Shown here piece by piece: positions 1 to 11,040 of a stretch of 64,000 bases of DNA; position 1 is the stretch's first letter, and each line of letters opens with the position of its first letter. The stretch spans positions 89,572 to 153,571 of the forward strand of contig JAAEAF010014554.1 of the NCBI GenBank assembly GCA_011037195.1, in the 5' to 3' direction. A model generated the notes under the pieces. That model worked only from the letters and a program-made list of their open reading frames with translations. It ran no database searches and was not told the origin of the DNA. The DNA is from Triatoma infestans (Eukaryota > Arthropoda > Insecta > Hemiptera > Reduviidae). A program made the translations under genes and the position numbers.

Positions 1-984
1 TATTTGGTTTTGCTTCTTTTACATATAAATATCTGGTCAATTAATTAGTTGCCTTTAATCATAGTTAAATTTCCAGTACCTTACTCACTTAAATTCTTCT
101 CATATTTCTTAAAATTACTACCCTTTCAAAACCGCTCGTGTCACACTAGGAACATACATCAACCCCACACCCTGCCACCAGTTACACTATATATAAATTA
201 GATCCTTTATAGGGAAAAAAGTATTTGAATCTATTAAATTTAAATCTTTCATTTAATAATTGGTTTTACGATGCTAGATCCAAGGAATTTAGCAAACAAA
301 TTACCTCAAAAAGTTCTCTTTTTCAAAAACAGCTGATTTGTTTAAAATACTTTATTTTCTTCATTTTAAACAGGTGTTTTTAAAAGATTCATAAAGAATG
401 CTTAATTAAACAGTTCTCAGATTCAAAATGAACGTATCCTTTTACTGTCTTTATATTTTTTCAACTATTTGGTTTTGTTTTATTTTTAATAACCACTAAT
501 GATCTGTTTCCTTTTTTTTTAGTGTATTCACTTTCTTTGATTTTTCTTTCTTTGATTTTACCTTCTTTTATATTCTCAAGATTGTTTCGTTCATTATCTC
601 AGAATATTCTAGAAAGGTTCAAGTCTTCTTTTTCCCATCATTAAAGTGGTCCATTACAACGGAACTGATGTAGAGGAAAAAGGAAAACTCTCTTTCTGTT
701 TTAAACATCGCTTTTCAAAGAGGTCATTCAAATATCAAATTGTTTTTCAAAGAATGTCATTCGGACAGGTTGCCAGCGGATTGTCATCGCCTGTCACTGA
801 TTAAAATTACAAATCAATAACAAAACAAGTATCTGATGGTTTTATATATCTATTTTTAGTAGAAAGTGTATTGATTTTCCATTTTTCAGGCCACTTTCCG
901 GTTATTCATAATGTTGACACAGAAGAATTTCTCTGAGCCCCCACCCGCTTGTTCATAACTGCTTAATATTCTTACTTCCGGGGA
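1..984. other. AT-rich non-coding stretch, nothing recognised
   Basis: I see no coding signature, RNA gene or clear repeat here. The sequence is AT-rich with homopolymer T and A runs. It ends where the F1 repeat copy begins. Confidence 0.5.
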
Positions 985-1826
985 TAAAAATCTTGGTGTT
1001 AAATATTCATACGACTTTCTCTTACTATAATTACATTAATTTAATCAAGAAGTTTTCTTTAAAATTGCAACGTTGCAATGTTTAGTTGAGCTGGCTATAA
1101 AAATGGTGGCGGGAGATTTAACTTACTGGGCGGCCTTATGTTCTATGCCAAAACCAAGTAAGTTTGTGCAAATTTAAATTTAAACCAACTGACAGACCTC
1201 CACAATACCCCTCCTCTAAAATCAATTTTTCAAAACTAAATTTTCAAATTAAAGTGATACGTTTCCATCTATGCAGCCAGCATTCCAAGATTAAAGAAAG
1301 TCGTTGCCACCATTATAGAAACAATTCCAAACAACTCAAAAACCTATTGTGTAAAATCGTAAAATGTTGAATATTATTGAGGCTTCTAATGAGCATAAAT
1401 AATGTGTAGTTGGTAAAACTATATATTATTCTAAAATGGTACTTTAGAGCGCCGCATAACATTACTGTTCCCCCACTACTCCCCCCAACAAATCAATTTT
1501 TCCAGGTATATTTTCCAAATAAAAGTGATTGGTATTCATGTGTGTATAGATAGTAAACAAAGTTAAAAGAAAATCGTTGAGCCGTTTTTGAGAAAATCAC
1601 AAAAAATTGAAAAAAAAAACACTTGGTCGTGCTTAAACGAAATACCAAATTTCCTGCGACTTATCTTTTTTGAGATATTCTGTTAACATGCCAGATACAG
1701 TCCATGCGCCAAAAACATGTTTTTCGAATTCAGAGGACTCCAAAATATGTATTTCCGGTGAAAACTCAGTTTCGAAAATCTGGCACGATCCAAATGCTTC
1801 CTCTTACTAGGAAATAAGAGAAAGTA
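985..1826 (-). repeat. F1 dispersed element, near full-length copy
   Basis: On the minus strand this copy starts with the hairpin end (AAGAGAAAGTA block near 1804-1826) followed by the conserved stretch that reads GATCGTGCCAGATTTTCG and TTTTCACCGGAAATA. It runs through two copies of the internal module and ends near 990 with the cACGACTTTCTCTTACT-type second end. No open frame of note exists, so it is non-autonomous. The same layout is seen in the copies at 3873-4810 and 14478-15322, which is why I treat it as one family. Confidence 0.75.
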
Positions 1827-2012
1827 AAAAAAAAAAAAAATTAGTACAGAATCAGGTCACAGAGTTCAATTAATATGAATTTGAAATAAAATATAACTTG
1901 GTTCTATGTTAATCACCACTTGTTATCCTGGGTAGAAAGTGAGTGGTCACACTCTTGTCCAGCTTCTAAGAAAGTTCTAGGGAGGATATCTCCTTCTTTA
2001 ATATCTGGTATA

Positions 2013-2217
2013 GAGAAGGGAATCTCCCACGCTGAGATCCCAGGTTCGAGTCAAGCTGTGCTGCTCTTATATTTTTTTCTTCCTAAGAGCCTCTACACCT
2101 CACTGTCCAGTGTGTCTGTAACGAGAGAACTCTGTCCGGAGGCCGGTAGTAAACTGAGAAGGCTCCGGGCGCTAATGGCCGTGGATGTTGACGCTCCTTA
2201 AATTGTAAAAAAAAAAT
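2013..2217 (+). repeat. tRNA-derived SINE, copy 1, A box deleted
   Basis: The copy has the B box GGTTCGAGTC at 2043-2052, the body shared with the copy at 25284-25521 (CTGTGCTGC, CGGAGGCCGG, GAGAAGGCTCC, GATGTTG) and an A-rich tail at 2207-2216. Relative to the 25284 copy it lacks about 25 bases of the tRNA-like head, including the A box. It is therefore a dead copy for RNA polymerase III internal promotion. Confidence 0.8.
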
Positions 2218-3289
2218 CTGCTATATTCTCAGGCTTCTAAATCTTCTCTGCATGATAGTGTTAGAGTCCGTCGCAAGTATATTGGGGTCTCCTTTATTTT
2301 CCCATAAAATCTGCAGTTGCTATCGCAAGATAGGCCCAGCTTCTTCATTCACCCCTGAATCTATAACGCCCTACAAGGAAGCCTGTCATCATAGAAAGCT
2401 TATTGAAACTTATTTTTGCTCAGGCTGAGCTCGCCTCAAATCTAGCAGCCAAGACTAGTGTTTACCTGCCTCAGTTCTTCCATGGGGGGCCAATAATCAA
2501 AACTATACCACATGGCCAATTTATGTTATCCTGCATTGTACATCTCTTCCAGTGAGAGAAAGAAAAAAGAAAAATCATATTCCGGACGAATATTTTGAAA
2601 GAAAAACGGAGGAAATATTTTGTAAGGTAAACGTTTGACTATCTTTTGTGAGAAAGAATTGTGGTGGGGGAAAGGAAATAATAATAATCAAACGGAATTC
2701 AGTGAAAAACAAAAAAAAATTGAGAAAAACCTTGTGAATAAGATGATAAAGCAGGCAAACTATTGAAATAAAGGATGGACGAGTTATAATTCAAAAAGGA
2801 TGGACGAATGATAATACAAACAGGATGCTGGAAAATAGAGAAACAAAAAAAGGAAAAGTATTGTAAATAGACAAGGAAAGTGAGTATAAATCGGGCCACA
2901 GATATATATACACATATATACTTATTTCCTATATACACATATATATATATTTTGCCTCTACTCAGCTGATTGTTTCAGGACAGGACTCAGATAAATAAAA
3001 GAAAGAAGATATAAAAAAAATAAATAATTAAATAAATAAAATAAAACACAATTGTAAAGAGTTTATCAAAACCAGTTGGTCCTCTGCCTTTTGTTTGTCA
3101 GTTACATGCTCGTTTTGCATGCACGAACATATGTGTATTCGTTATCTTCATTGATAAAATTTACAGAATCCCGTACCATGGATTCAACGAAAACAGAACA
3201 GTGTTTTTTCCTTTTCTTATTTCGTTTTTCTGTTTTTCCACTTCAGCTCTTTTCCATTGTTTTGTTTCATTTTTTTTTTTTTTGTACTT
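2218..3289. other. non-coding stretch, nothing recognised
   Basis: There is a moderately GC-richer segment near 2226-2530 with no frame of interest, followed by A-rich and TA-rich sequence. The short frames here are low complexity (Phe-rich or Lys-rich) and resemble no protein. Confidence 0.45.
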
Positions 3290-3872
3290 TCTCTTACCCC
3301 TAGAAAGGAATAACTGTAGCGATCCTATCAAGTTTTCGAAATTGAGTTTTCGCCTGAAATACATGTTTTGAGGTCCGCCGAGTACGATTAATATATTTTT
3401 AGCGGAATATGTGTGGTGTGCGTTTGTGTATAAGGATAATAAATTATCTCAAAACGAAAAAAGTTGGTAGCTCAAACTTTGCATTCCGTTTAGGCACTAC
3501 CAGCGCATCAGACAAAATTTCGGACAAAATCCATCAACTTTACTGAATGTCTTCTTCATTTTCACGAGATTTTCTCAAAAATGGCTCCAACGATTTTCTT
3601 TTGACTTCTATAACAATCTATAAACTCAAGTACCTATCACTTTTATTTGTGATATTTTCTCGGGAAAATTGATTTTTTGTGGATGGGGGGCAACAATCAT
3701 CACACGTTCATCATATTAGCATCTTTATAATATTGATTTACTTGAGAAATATTGCTAGAATTCAATGTTTTATAGTTTAAAGAAAATCGGTAAACCCAAA
3801 ATGCGACTTCATAGAATAGGCTTCCGAGGTTTTTGGGGAGGAATTGCCTCGAAAACGGAAAGAATGATTTAT
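3290..3872 (+). repeat. F1 dispersed element, 3'-truncated copy
   Basis: It begins at a degenerate hairpin end (CTTACCCCTAGAAAGGAATAA) and carries the TTTCGAAATTGAGTTTTCGCC and GTTTTGAGGTCC blocks and one internal module (TCTCAAAAATGGCTCCAACG, CTATCACTTTTATTTG, GGAAAATTGATTTTT). It stops where the next F1 copy starts in the same orientation, so the two are head-to-tail. Confidence 0.7.
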
Positions 3873-4810
3873 ACTTCCTCTTACTCCTGGTAAGAGGAAA
3901 TATTGCAATCGTGTCAGACTTTCGAAATTGATTTTTATTGGATTTACACTTTTTGAGGTCCCCTGAGTCTGAAAATGTGTTTTTTAAGAAATTGGTTTGG
4001 GTATGTGGTCTGCATAATTCAAAAACGGAACATCGCTAAAAGTTCAAACATGATATTTAATTCAAGTGGTAAGCATGAAAAACCGACAATAATAAGGCTT
4101 TGATCACAATTGATCAACCGGAAGTAACACTTTACAGAATGGATTTTTCAGTTTTTGCTATTTTCTTCAAACTTAGTATACCACCTATGCATACAAAGTG
4201 CTAAAAATATATCACCTATACATACAAAGTGCTACAAATTATATTTGTAACATTTCACTGGAAAAATTAAGTTGTTTTTTTTTTCGGAGAGGGGCAGGAT
4301 TATGTTTTTCTCTAAAGTATTATTATAGTTAATTATACGATTCTATCATCATCTAATTAATATTAATTAGAATTAAATATGTTGTCGAAATTTTGAGTTT
4401 GAAGAAGATTGTTTGACCGGAAGTGCGACTTTACAGAATAGGTTTTGGAATTTTTTGGATTTTTCTGGAAAACTACTACAACGATTTGGTCTGCTAACTG
4501 CACAGACATACAAACCTGTCTTTTTGTTTCTAACATTTCTCTTTAAAAATTGATTTTAAAGAGCTGAGCGGAATTTGTAACGTCAAATTTAAAATTTTAT
4601 TTAGTTTGTTTCAATGTTATTGGCGTGCTCCCCCCCTCACCACCGCCACTATCTCTATGTTATTGGCGTGCTCCCCTCCTCACCACCCCCACTATCTCTA
4701 TGTTATGAAAATTGAGTGAAATTTGGAGTTACAAAGAAAATATTGTCATTTTATATTTAGTTGTATTAACGGAAGTAGGAGAAAGTCGTGTGAGTGTTTC
4801 ATTTTAAATT
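3873..4810 (+). repeat. F1 dispersed element, full-length copy
   Basis: This is the best copy for reading the structure. The hairpin end CTCTTACTCCTGGTAAGAGG lies at its start. Two copies of the internal module follow, recognisable by the ACCGGAAGT motif near 4117 and again near 4416, about 300 bases apart. The second end, GGAGAAAGTCGTGTGAGTG, is near 4780-4798. A 43-base tandem duplication lies inside. It has no coding capacity. Confidence 0.8.
4616..4701 (+). repeat. 43-base tandem duplication inside F1
   Basis: Two adjacent units of exactly 43 bases (4616-4658 and 4659-4701) both start GTTATTGGCGTGCTCCCC and differ at only two positions. They lie within the 3' part of an F1 copy. The near identity means the duplication is younger than the F1 insertion. 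Confidence 0.9.
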
Positions 4811-5560
4811 TCTTTTTCGTTAATTACTTTTATTGCCCTACTCATTTTTTCTAATTAAGTTATCACTTAAATGATTTACTTATTAAGGTGATAAAGTTCG
4901 GAATTATATTGGAGTAGGGGCCCGTCTTAGCTAAAGTCTTAAGGAGTGTTTAAAATATCCCCACTTCTTGACTACTTGTAAGCGGTTGTGTAGCAGATTG
5001 TACAGGAGGGGCAAGTAAGTTAGTTGATGGGCGGTATATATGGGCTGGAGAAATGACCCTTTAAATCATCCTTGAGTTAACTCTCAAGTGTTAGCCTGTT
5101 TAAAGCGGCTGAGAGCAAGCTTTCTCAAGTGGCTAAGAGGCTGCCTGTCTCTCTCGCTTGCTCGGAGGTTTCTCTCTGCTTGTAAAGTGATGGTTACTTT
5201 AAGGGAAGGTTTGGTGTGTGCAAGGACTGTTCTTCCTGCACCCTCACTCACTCTTGCTGTTCCAACTAGTTAGAACGCTACTGTTGGCGCTTGTAAATTC
5301 ACTCCTGTACGCTCTTTGCCTCTGCTCTCAGTTTGGCCAACTGTCTTATCTTAATTTTGGCACGCAAAAGATATATATATATAGGGAGAGTGAGAGAGTG
5401 AGAAGGAACAGAGTGTCAGAGAAAGGGTGGCAAAGAAACAAGAGAAAGCCCCATGGCTAAAAACATGACCACATAGAAGTTCAAAGCCACGTTTCAATGG
5501 CCACATTGTACGGGTATCTCCAACAGCTAGTAAGTGAATTTATTTATCAATTAAGCGTTT
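4811..5560. other. unique, GC-richer stretch, possible transcribed non-coding sequence
   Basis: From about 4960 the base composition is less AT-rich than its surroundings and no repeat family was recognised. A TA run at 5370-5381 precedes a purine-rich block. A good splice-donor match (GCTA/GTAAGTG) lies near 5527-5535. The two open frames here of 60-80 residues show no domain. A non-coding exon of a host gene is possible but unproven. Confidence 0.25.
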
Positions 5561-6689
5561 TGTGGAAGTTTAGGCAGCGTGCTTCCAGTATTTTCAGAGT
5601 TCCCCAGTTATAATGTAACTCTGCCCGAGGAAACTCTCTTTCAGCTAGCATTTTTTAAGGATTATGTCAACTTTATTAAAATTTCATATCAGGCATTTTC
5701 GGCTAAATTAGTGCACGGAATAGCTGAGCCGAGCTGATTTCCGGGAATTAATAAAATTTCTTTTTTTGAAATAAAAGTAAGTCGGACCTTTTAGAGATAC
5801 GGATATGAAATAGCTAAATTTCGATGAAGATATCTTTTTTGCTTGTATATCTGCTTCAACGGAAATCTTGTCTCCGGATCGTTTAATATTCCCAAACAGA
5901 AAAGGAATACATAAACTGAAAGCAGGTGCAGTGAACTGGCTACTTTCTTATAAATGATTAGAGTATTGCCATCTGGCAACACACTTTAGTATAATTGAAC
6001 AATCCCAGAATTCTGTATATAAGGTCTTGCATAGGTAATCCACGCTGGCGAAGACGTCTCACTAACCACTTACATTATCATTCTCGTCCTCCTCCATTTT
6101 GCAGATGATTGCATCCATAACAAAGAAGTGAGCAAGGGAGTCATAAAGGAGTTTAGATGACATAAGAGATTTCCCTTTAATCGTTTACATATCTTACATA
6201 TTGTTTATTACCCTTTAATCTTACATATCGTCAGACAAAAAAAGTATGCATATAACCTTCACCCCACGCGAACGAATTGCATACTGCATGTTCATATCTA
6301 ACCACATTGTCACGACCAAATTAAAAAAAAAATAAAAACATTTACTTTAAATCCGAAATTTTGACATATTTTAATGCCCTTAATATTCTATGTTTGTTAC
6401 AAGTGTATAATAAATTGAAAAAACACTAGAACGATTCAGGGGGGCATAGTAACCTCATATGAAATTGGGGGGCGTTGAATGAAGCCAGGAGGCCGTTGAA
6501 TGAAGCCAGGAGGCCGTTGAAAGAATAAAAAAAGAGCAGAAGATTAGAAAATTTGGAAAACTGTACTTGTGTTTCATTTGTTGTATATTTAACATTAGTA
6601 GTCATAGTTCTTGATTAGTTATTTTAGTTTCCTAAATAAACTCACAAAATGCAAATTGTAACAGATCACTGGTATTACATGTCTGTGGG
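5561..6689. other. AT-rich non-coding stretch with a short tandem repeat
   Basis: No gene signal was found. At 6471-6520 a 21-base unit containing CGTTGAATGAAGCCAGGA is repeated about two and a half times. The rest is AT-rich and I recognise nothing in it. Confidence 0.5.
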
Positions 6690-7390
6690 GAGGGACTAAA
6701 CCATACGCTATCCCAAACCTTCACTGGGAACATATAGCCACCCCAAGAAAAACAACAACAAACCGGGCCTAGAACAAATAGCCAGGTCCGGATCTAATCT
6801 ACCTAAGATTCACCGCAGTCCGAATAAATCGGACAATAACGTTAAGGGGAAATAGCCTAAGCTCTTCCAAAACATCCTATTCCGACCAAAGGTCCTAAAC
6901 CTAATTTCCTCACAACCCAGGCAATCAGTATAAGATGGATGGGTGTTTCCTCCTGTGTCTCACAGACTCTACAAAATGGATCCGGCATGAGCCCCATTAT
7001 GTAGCGATGTCTCCTTAAACCACAATGTCCAGTAAGAGATCCAGCAAGATACCTGAGAGAACTCCGTGGAAAACACAGCAACGTCTCAATAATGGCCTTG
7101 TCCGGACCACCGATGAGCATTTTGGACTGCCGAAAACAACTGAGCTCATCCAGAAGGAAAAATGCTGTGAAGCTGCCCATGTCTGGAAGCCTGACAGACA
7201 TGTGCCAGAAGACTCGCCAGCAGCAGGCTCGGGACCAATGAAAGAGAGAGAGGCGCCTAATTTGGCAAACCTATCCACCTCCTCATTCCCAAAAATTCCC
7301 ATGTGACCTGGCACCCAGACTAAAAGCACATCCTTCAGAGAAGATCAGTGGTCAAGTCTGCCGACAGGTCTTATCAAGCAGGTGTAGGCG
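6690..7390 (-). pseudogene. Jockey-superfamily LINE 3' fragment (RNase H end and terminal zinc motif)
   Basis: Reading leftward from about 7340, the first segment encodes the last RNase H motif, VWVPGHMGIFGNEEVD, with the typical W-PGH-G-GNE-D pattern. After a frameshift the frame continues at 7201-6857 with LTGHCGLRRHRYIMG and a CRVC...HL pattern, which is the usual place of the C-terminal zinc-binding motif in Jockey-superfamily LINEs. The final Cys of that motif is not evident. The 3' untranslated part extends to about 6690. Everything upstream of RNase H (gag, endonuclease, RT) is missing, so this is a 5'-truncated dead insertion. Confidence 0.7.
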
Positions 7391-8137
7391 GACGAGCGTG
7401 CCGCGCCTTGTCTGGAAATCCAGCATTCATCGCCAGAAATATGGCAAGTAATTACTTTCTTTTTATAATACGATACAATATATAGGCGATATAGATAGAA
7501 GTGCAGAATAGCTCGCCCATTCTGTCTCCCTAATGCCATAAAATAAAATGAAAATAATTAGGCATTTTGAAAAGAAGCCGGTTGTATATAACCAATCATG
7601 GTGGCTTAAGAATGCTGCTGACAGAGATAAAGCTAATAACAAGAAATTGACAGAAGTTTTTAAGAAATTGATAGCAATTAATTCAATCAAAAGTAGTGAG
7701 TGAAGTTCTAATTTAACCACAAGTGACAAAAAAGTATAAACCTCCGTTACTTTTTCCCACTAGTGTAAGAAAGTAACATTACTCAACTCTAACTAGCCCG
7801 ATATCTGGCGGCAACACGAGAAAACATGATCAAAACATATCCCAGATACAGTGGATTTAAGATTATACCAATCTTGCAGGTTATAGATAGATGCATATAT
7901 TTTAGAATTGTATAACATGCCTAAAGATATCGTTGAAGCAGATTCCATAAAGCCGGTGCAAAAAATTAGGGACGAAACCTCTTACTTTAATCAGTTATCT
8001 TAATCCATTAAACGACTTTTAGAAACGCATTTAATTCCCATAAAATTTGAACCCGCCCCTATTGAACCCACTCAAGTAAATTTTACTTTCTTGGAAAAAA
8101 TCATTTCAAATGAAAGCAATGTAACTAATATTACTTT
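7391..8137. other. AT-rich non-coding stretch, nothing recognised
   Basis: The open frames here are short and have no domain. I saw no repeat family members before the F1 copy that starts at 8138. Confidence 0.45.
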
Positions 8138-8261
8138 CTCTTACTCCTAGTAAGAGGAATTATTGTAATCGTGTCAAATTTTCGATATCAAGTTTTCACC
8201 GGAAATATCCGTTTTGAGGTCCCCAGAGTCCAAAAGAGTGGTTTTGAGCAAATGGTCTGTG

Positions 8262-8372
8262 CGCGCGTGTGTCTGTGTGTGTGTGTGGGTGTTGTGTGTG
8301 TGTGTTGTGTGGTGTGTGTGTGTGTGGTGTGTGGGTGTGTGGGTGTGGGGTGGTGGTGTGTGTGTGTTGTTT
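8262..8372 (+). repeat. (TG)n microsatellite with GGTG interruptions
   Basis: A run of TG dinucleotides is broken by GTGG units. It sits at the position where other F1 copies also carry TG runs, so it was probably seeded by the F1 sequence. Confidence 0.9.
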
Positions 8373-8455
8373 GTGTATGTATGTGAACAGCATAGCTCAA
8401 AAATGAAAACCCGTAGAAAGTTGAAACTTGTGTTTAATAAGTGTACCGAGTTTTA

Positions 8456-8505
8456 AGGAAATGATTGCGGCAAACTTTTGAGGAAATGATTGCGGCAAAC
8501 TTTTG
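8456..8505 (+). repeat. perfect 25-base tandem duplication
   Basis: The unit AGGAAATGATTGCGGCAAAC plus TTTTG occurs at 8456-8480 and again without change at 8481-8505. A third partial start (AGGAAAT) follows. The perfection indicates a recent local duplication. Confidence 0.9.
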
Positions 8506-9119
8506 AGGAAATAAGGCGGAAGCTGAGTGAGCATTCTCTGATTAAAGGGAGCAAAGATTTTACTGAGTGTTAACTATCGTGAAAGATCTGAGGCATGTCT
8601 AAGAGACAAAAGACTATCCCTTCATTTCAATTCACACTGTATTTCAACTCTCTCAATGTACACGTTCCTCTTCTACTCTAAAGGGCTTCTGGAGAAGGGC
8701 ACTAATGCTACACCACTCGTAGAGCATATAAAGAATTCTATTTTTTGCTTTAAAAATCTCCACTGGCCATTGCCATAAAAACATCTCTTTTTTTTTAAGT
8801 AACTTTGTATAAAGATAATCGATTTTCTTCAGCAGAAGTTGGGCCAATAACGCGATAGCGCCTGCAGATTCTTACTACTCATGTCCTGCTACGGCTATCT
8901 TATCCAGAATGTGATTTAGAGGGTTAGGTATTTATTGGAGTCAGATGTTTAGAGCAGTCCTTCTTTCAAATCTCTTACATCATAAGTTTGCTTGGTACGC
9001 TAGACGTGGAAAAGATTTCTTCTAAATTATCTTCTAAGTTGGAAATTTCCTCACCCTCGCATTTCCGGATTTTGCCCGTAACATTTGCGACATATGCTGT
9101 GTAAGGTTGTACCTACTAA

Positions 9120-9245
9120 AACCAAATATCAACTTTGAGCTTCCTGGATGTTTCCGTTATTGATATACTTTGTTCATACAAACATTTTTTCGTAACATAG
9201 GGGACCTCAAAGCATCTATTTTCTGGCAAAACTCATTTCCATTGC
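9120..9245 (-). repeat. F1 dispersed element, internal fragment
   Basis: The minus-strand blocks are recognisable as F1: GGGGACCTCAAA, TTTCTGGCAAAACTCATTT and AAATATCAACTTTGAGCTT. Neither end of the element is present. Confidence 0.6.
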
Positions 9246-10194
9246 ATTAGAAGTAATGATATTTGAAATCAGGTTAAATGAATTAAATGTTACTAGAAAC
9301 AACTGTTGCTTTGCAATAAAATAAGAAAATAATTTATAAGTAAAAGAATAAAAAGCATTCGTAAGGAATATATATATATATATATATATATGTTCTTGGA
9401 AGGCCAAGCTCAGAGCGCGCTAGTGTTCCCACGCATATACAGACAAGGTTACTTTTTCATGTACTTTACACTAGAATTTATATCAATTACTGTGTGTTGT
9501 GAGCTTACAAAAGTTTGCCTAGAAAGGAAAAACCTCCTTACTTTGTCTTTTACGTAGGTTGTTTAGGTCTACATTTTTTCCTTCTTACTTTAGTAAGTTT
9601 CTTCAAGCTGCCCGTCGGCGCACCTTCTGATGGATAAAAACTTACTGTTTTTTTTCTCACCCCGTGGTGAGCGACTCTTTGGGACTCTATTCCTTGCCTA
9701 CCCAAGGGTTAAGCTGAATGCGTGTAAAGGGTGTCTTTAAACTAGATATATTTCAAAGGGTTATTCATTCCATCCCTCTCCTTTGTTTCCTACAGCTTCT
9801 GTATCTCTCTCTCTCTTTTACACACACACACACACAAGACTCTCCTTTTGCCACGTATTTCCTACTGGGTCTGTATGAGGGATTTTGTGGGTAGGATCAT
9901 CCTTTAGCCGTTCTATGTTTTGGTCTTCTTTGTCTCCTAAGGGGGTGATTTCTTCCCTTGGTTATTTCTTGTCTGTATTTACCGCAGGGTAGGGGGGCCA
10001 ACTTCATCACTCACCTCCCACATAGACATTAACGTAACACCCTTTGGGCATATAAATGTTTTTTTGGTTGGTGAAGAGATGCAAAAAAGGGTTTCAGCAG
10101 AAGAGAGATAGAGAGAAATAGTATCATCTCGAAAGACTCGCCATTACATTTATGGATTCAAGGCTTTTCTATATATTTTCGTTTTTTATGTTTT
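9246..10194. other. non-coding stretch with microsatellites
   Basis: It contains a TA tract at 9368-9391 and a short CA tract at 9822-9836. I see no coding or RNA gene signal. The 9540-10100 part is less AT-rich but matches nothing I recognise. Confidence 0.45.
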
Positions 10195-10262
10195 ACTTTC
10201 TCCAGTGAAAACTCAATTTCGCGAAATTTAGCACGTCGCAATACTTCCTCTTACTTGGAGTA
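10195..10262 (-). repeat. F1 hairpin end, fragment
   Basis: The minus-strand F1 terminal block is clear (AGTGAAAACTCAATTTCGCG, CGCAATACTTCCTCTTACT). It stops at the SINE that begins at 10263, so the SINE insertion or a deletion removed the outermost part of the hairpin. Confidence 0.65.
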
Positions 10263-10510
10263 TTGCTGGATTGACATATAGGGGATCATTGCACCGCGAC
10301 CTGAAAGATCTATTGGCCCCCCGGAGCCTTCTCCGTGCACTGCCGGCCTCTGAGCAACAATGTTCTCTAGCTATAGATAACACTGCCCAACACCGGGCAC
10401 TGAGCTGTAGAGGCACCTAGGAAGAGAGAAGCGAAGCGTACCATGCTGGATTCGAATCCGGGGTCTCCGCGTTGCTAGTCCAGCGCGCTGCCACTTGGCT
10501 TGCCCCAATT
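10263..10510 (-). repeat. tRNA-derived SINE, copy 2
   Basis: On the minus strand the tRNA-like head has an A-box-like GCCAAGTGGCAGCGCGCTGG and a B box GGATTCGAATCC (10447-10458). The body shared with the 25284 copy follows (CCTCTACAGCTCA, GAGGCCGGCAGTGC, GAGAAGGCTCCGGGG). The A-rich tail is eroded. Both internal promoter boxes survive, but divergence suggests an old copy. Confidence 0.8.
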
Positions 10511-11040
10511 AACTAGTGACGGAGACCCTAGTTTGTGTATTGTGTTTGTCCTTGTCTGTAAAAAGTGGAGCGTGTGTAGTTTAAGTGTATGTACTGTTGT
10601 GACGAAGTGCATGGAGTACTGAGCTGTGAGGGCGCTACTCCCTAAGTGACTGCATGCAACATACGAGTATACCCTTGCAGGCAACAAACTAGGAGTAACA
10701 AAAAATAAAAAAATATAATTTTTTCAATATTTATCCATTCCGCCCTATCCATTGTGTAATTCTTTTTAATTAGATGATATTTCATTTTAATTATTGCTGA
10801 CTTTCTTTAATTATTACCTTCTTGATATTGTCATAAATACAATTGATGGTTACAATAAATTGACTCTTTAAAGAATAATTCGTTCAAAAAATTTAGTTAA
10901 ACAAAAGTTAACCATACAAATTTTATAAGCTTTCAGTTAAATTCACTTAATCGCGAATATTTTTGTTTATACAATTTAATAAATTACTATCAAAATTAAT
11001 TAATAACTATTATAATTACTACAAAATTCTTATTTATATG
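10511..11040. other. AT-rich non-coding stretch, nothing recognised
   Basis: After the SINE the sequence becomes strongly AT-rich. No coding or repeat signal was found before the minisatellite. Confidence 0.45.

Larger units (their letters stand above)
8138..8520 (+). repeat. F1 dispersed element, 5' part with expanded TG tract
   Basis: The hairpin end TTTCTCTTACTCCTAGTAAG is nearly perfect, followed by AATCGTGTCAAATTTTCG, TTTTCACCGGAAATA and GTTTTGAGGTCCCC. The TG tract usual at this place in F1 has grown to about 110 bases (8262-8372). After GTAGAAAGTTGAAACTTG the copy is lost. Confidence 0.75.

Noticed and set aside
985..1826. F1 as a classical Helitron
   Set aside because: The hairpin suggests it, but I could not see the TC start and CTRR end between A and T in a consistent way, so I left the class open.
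8171..8456. plus and minus frames made of Val/Cys or His/Thr repeats
   Set aside because: They translate the TG microsatellite inside F1.
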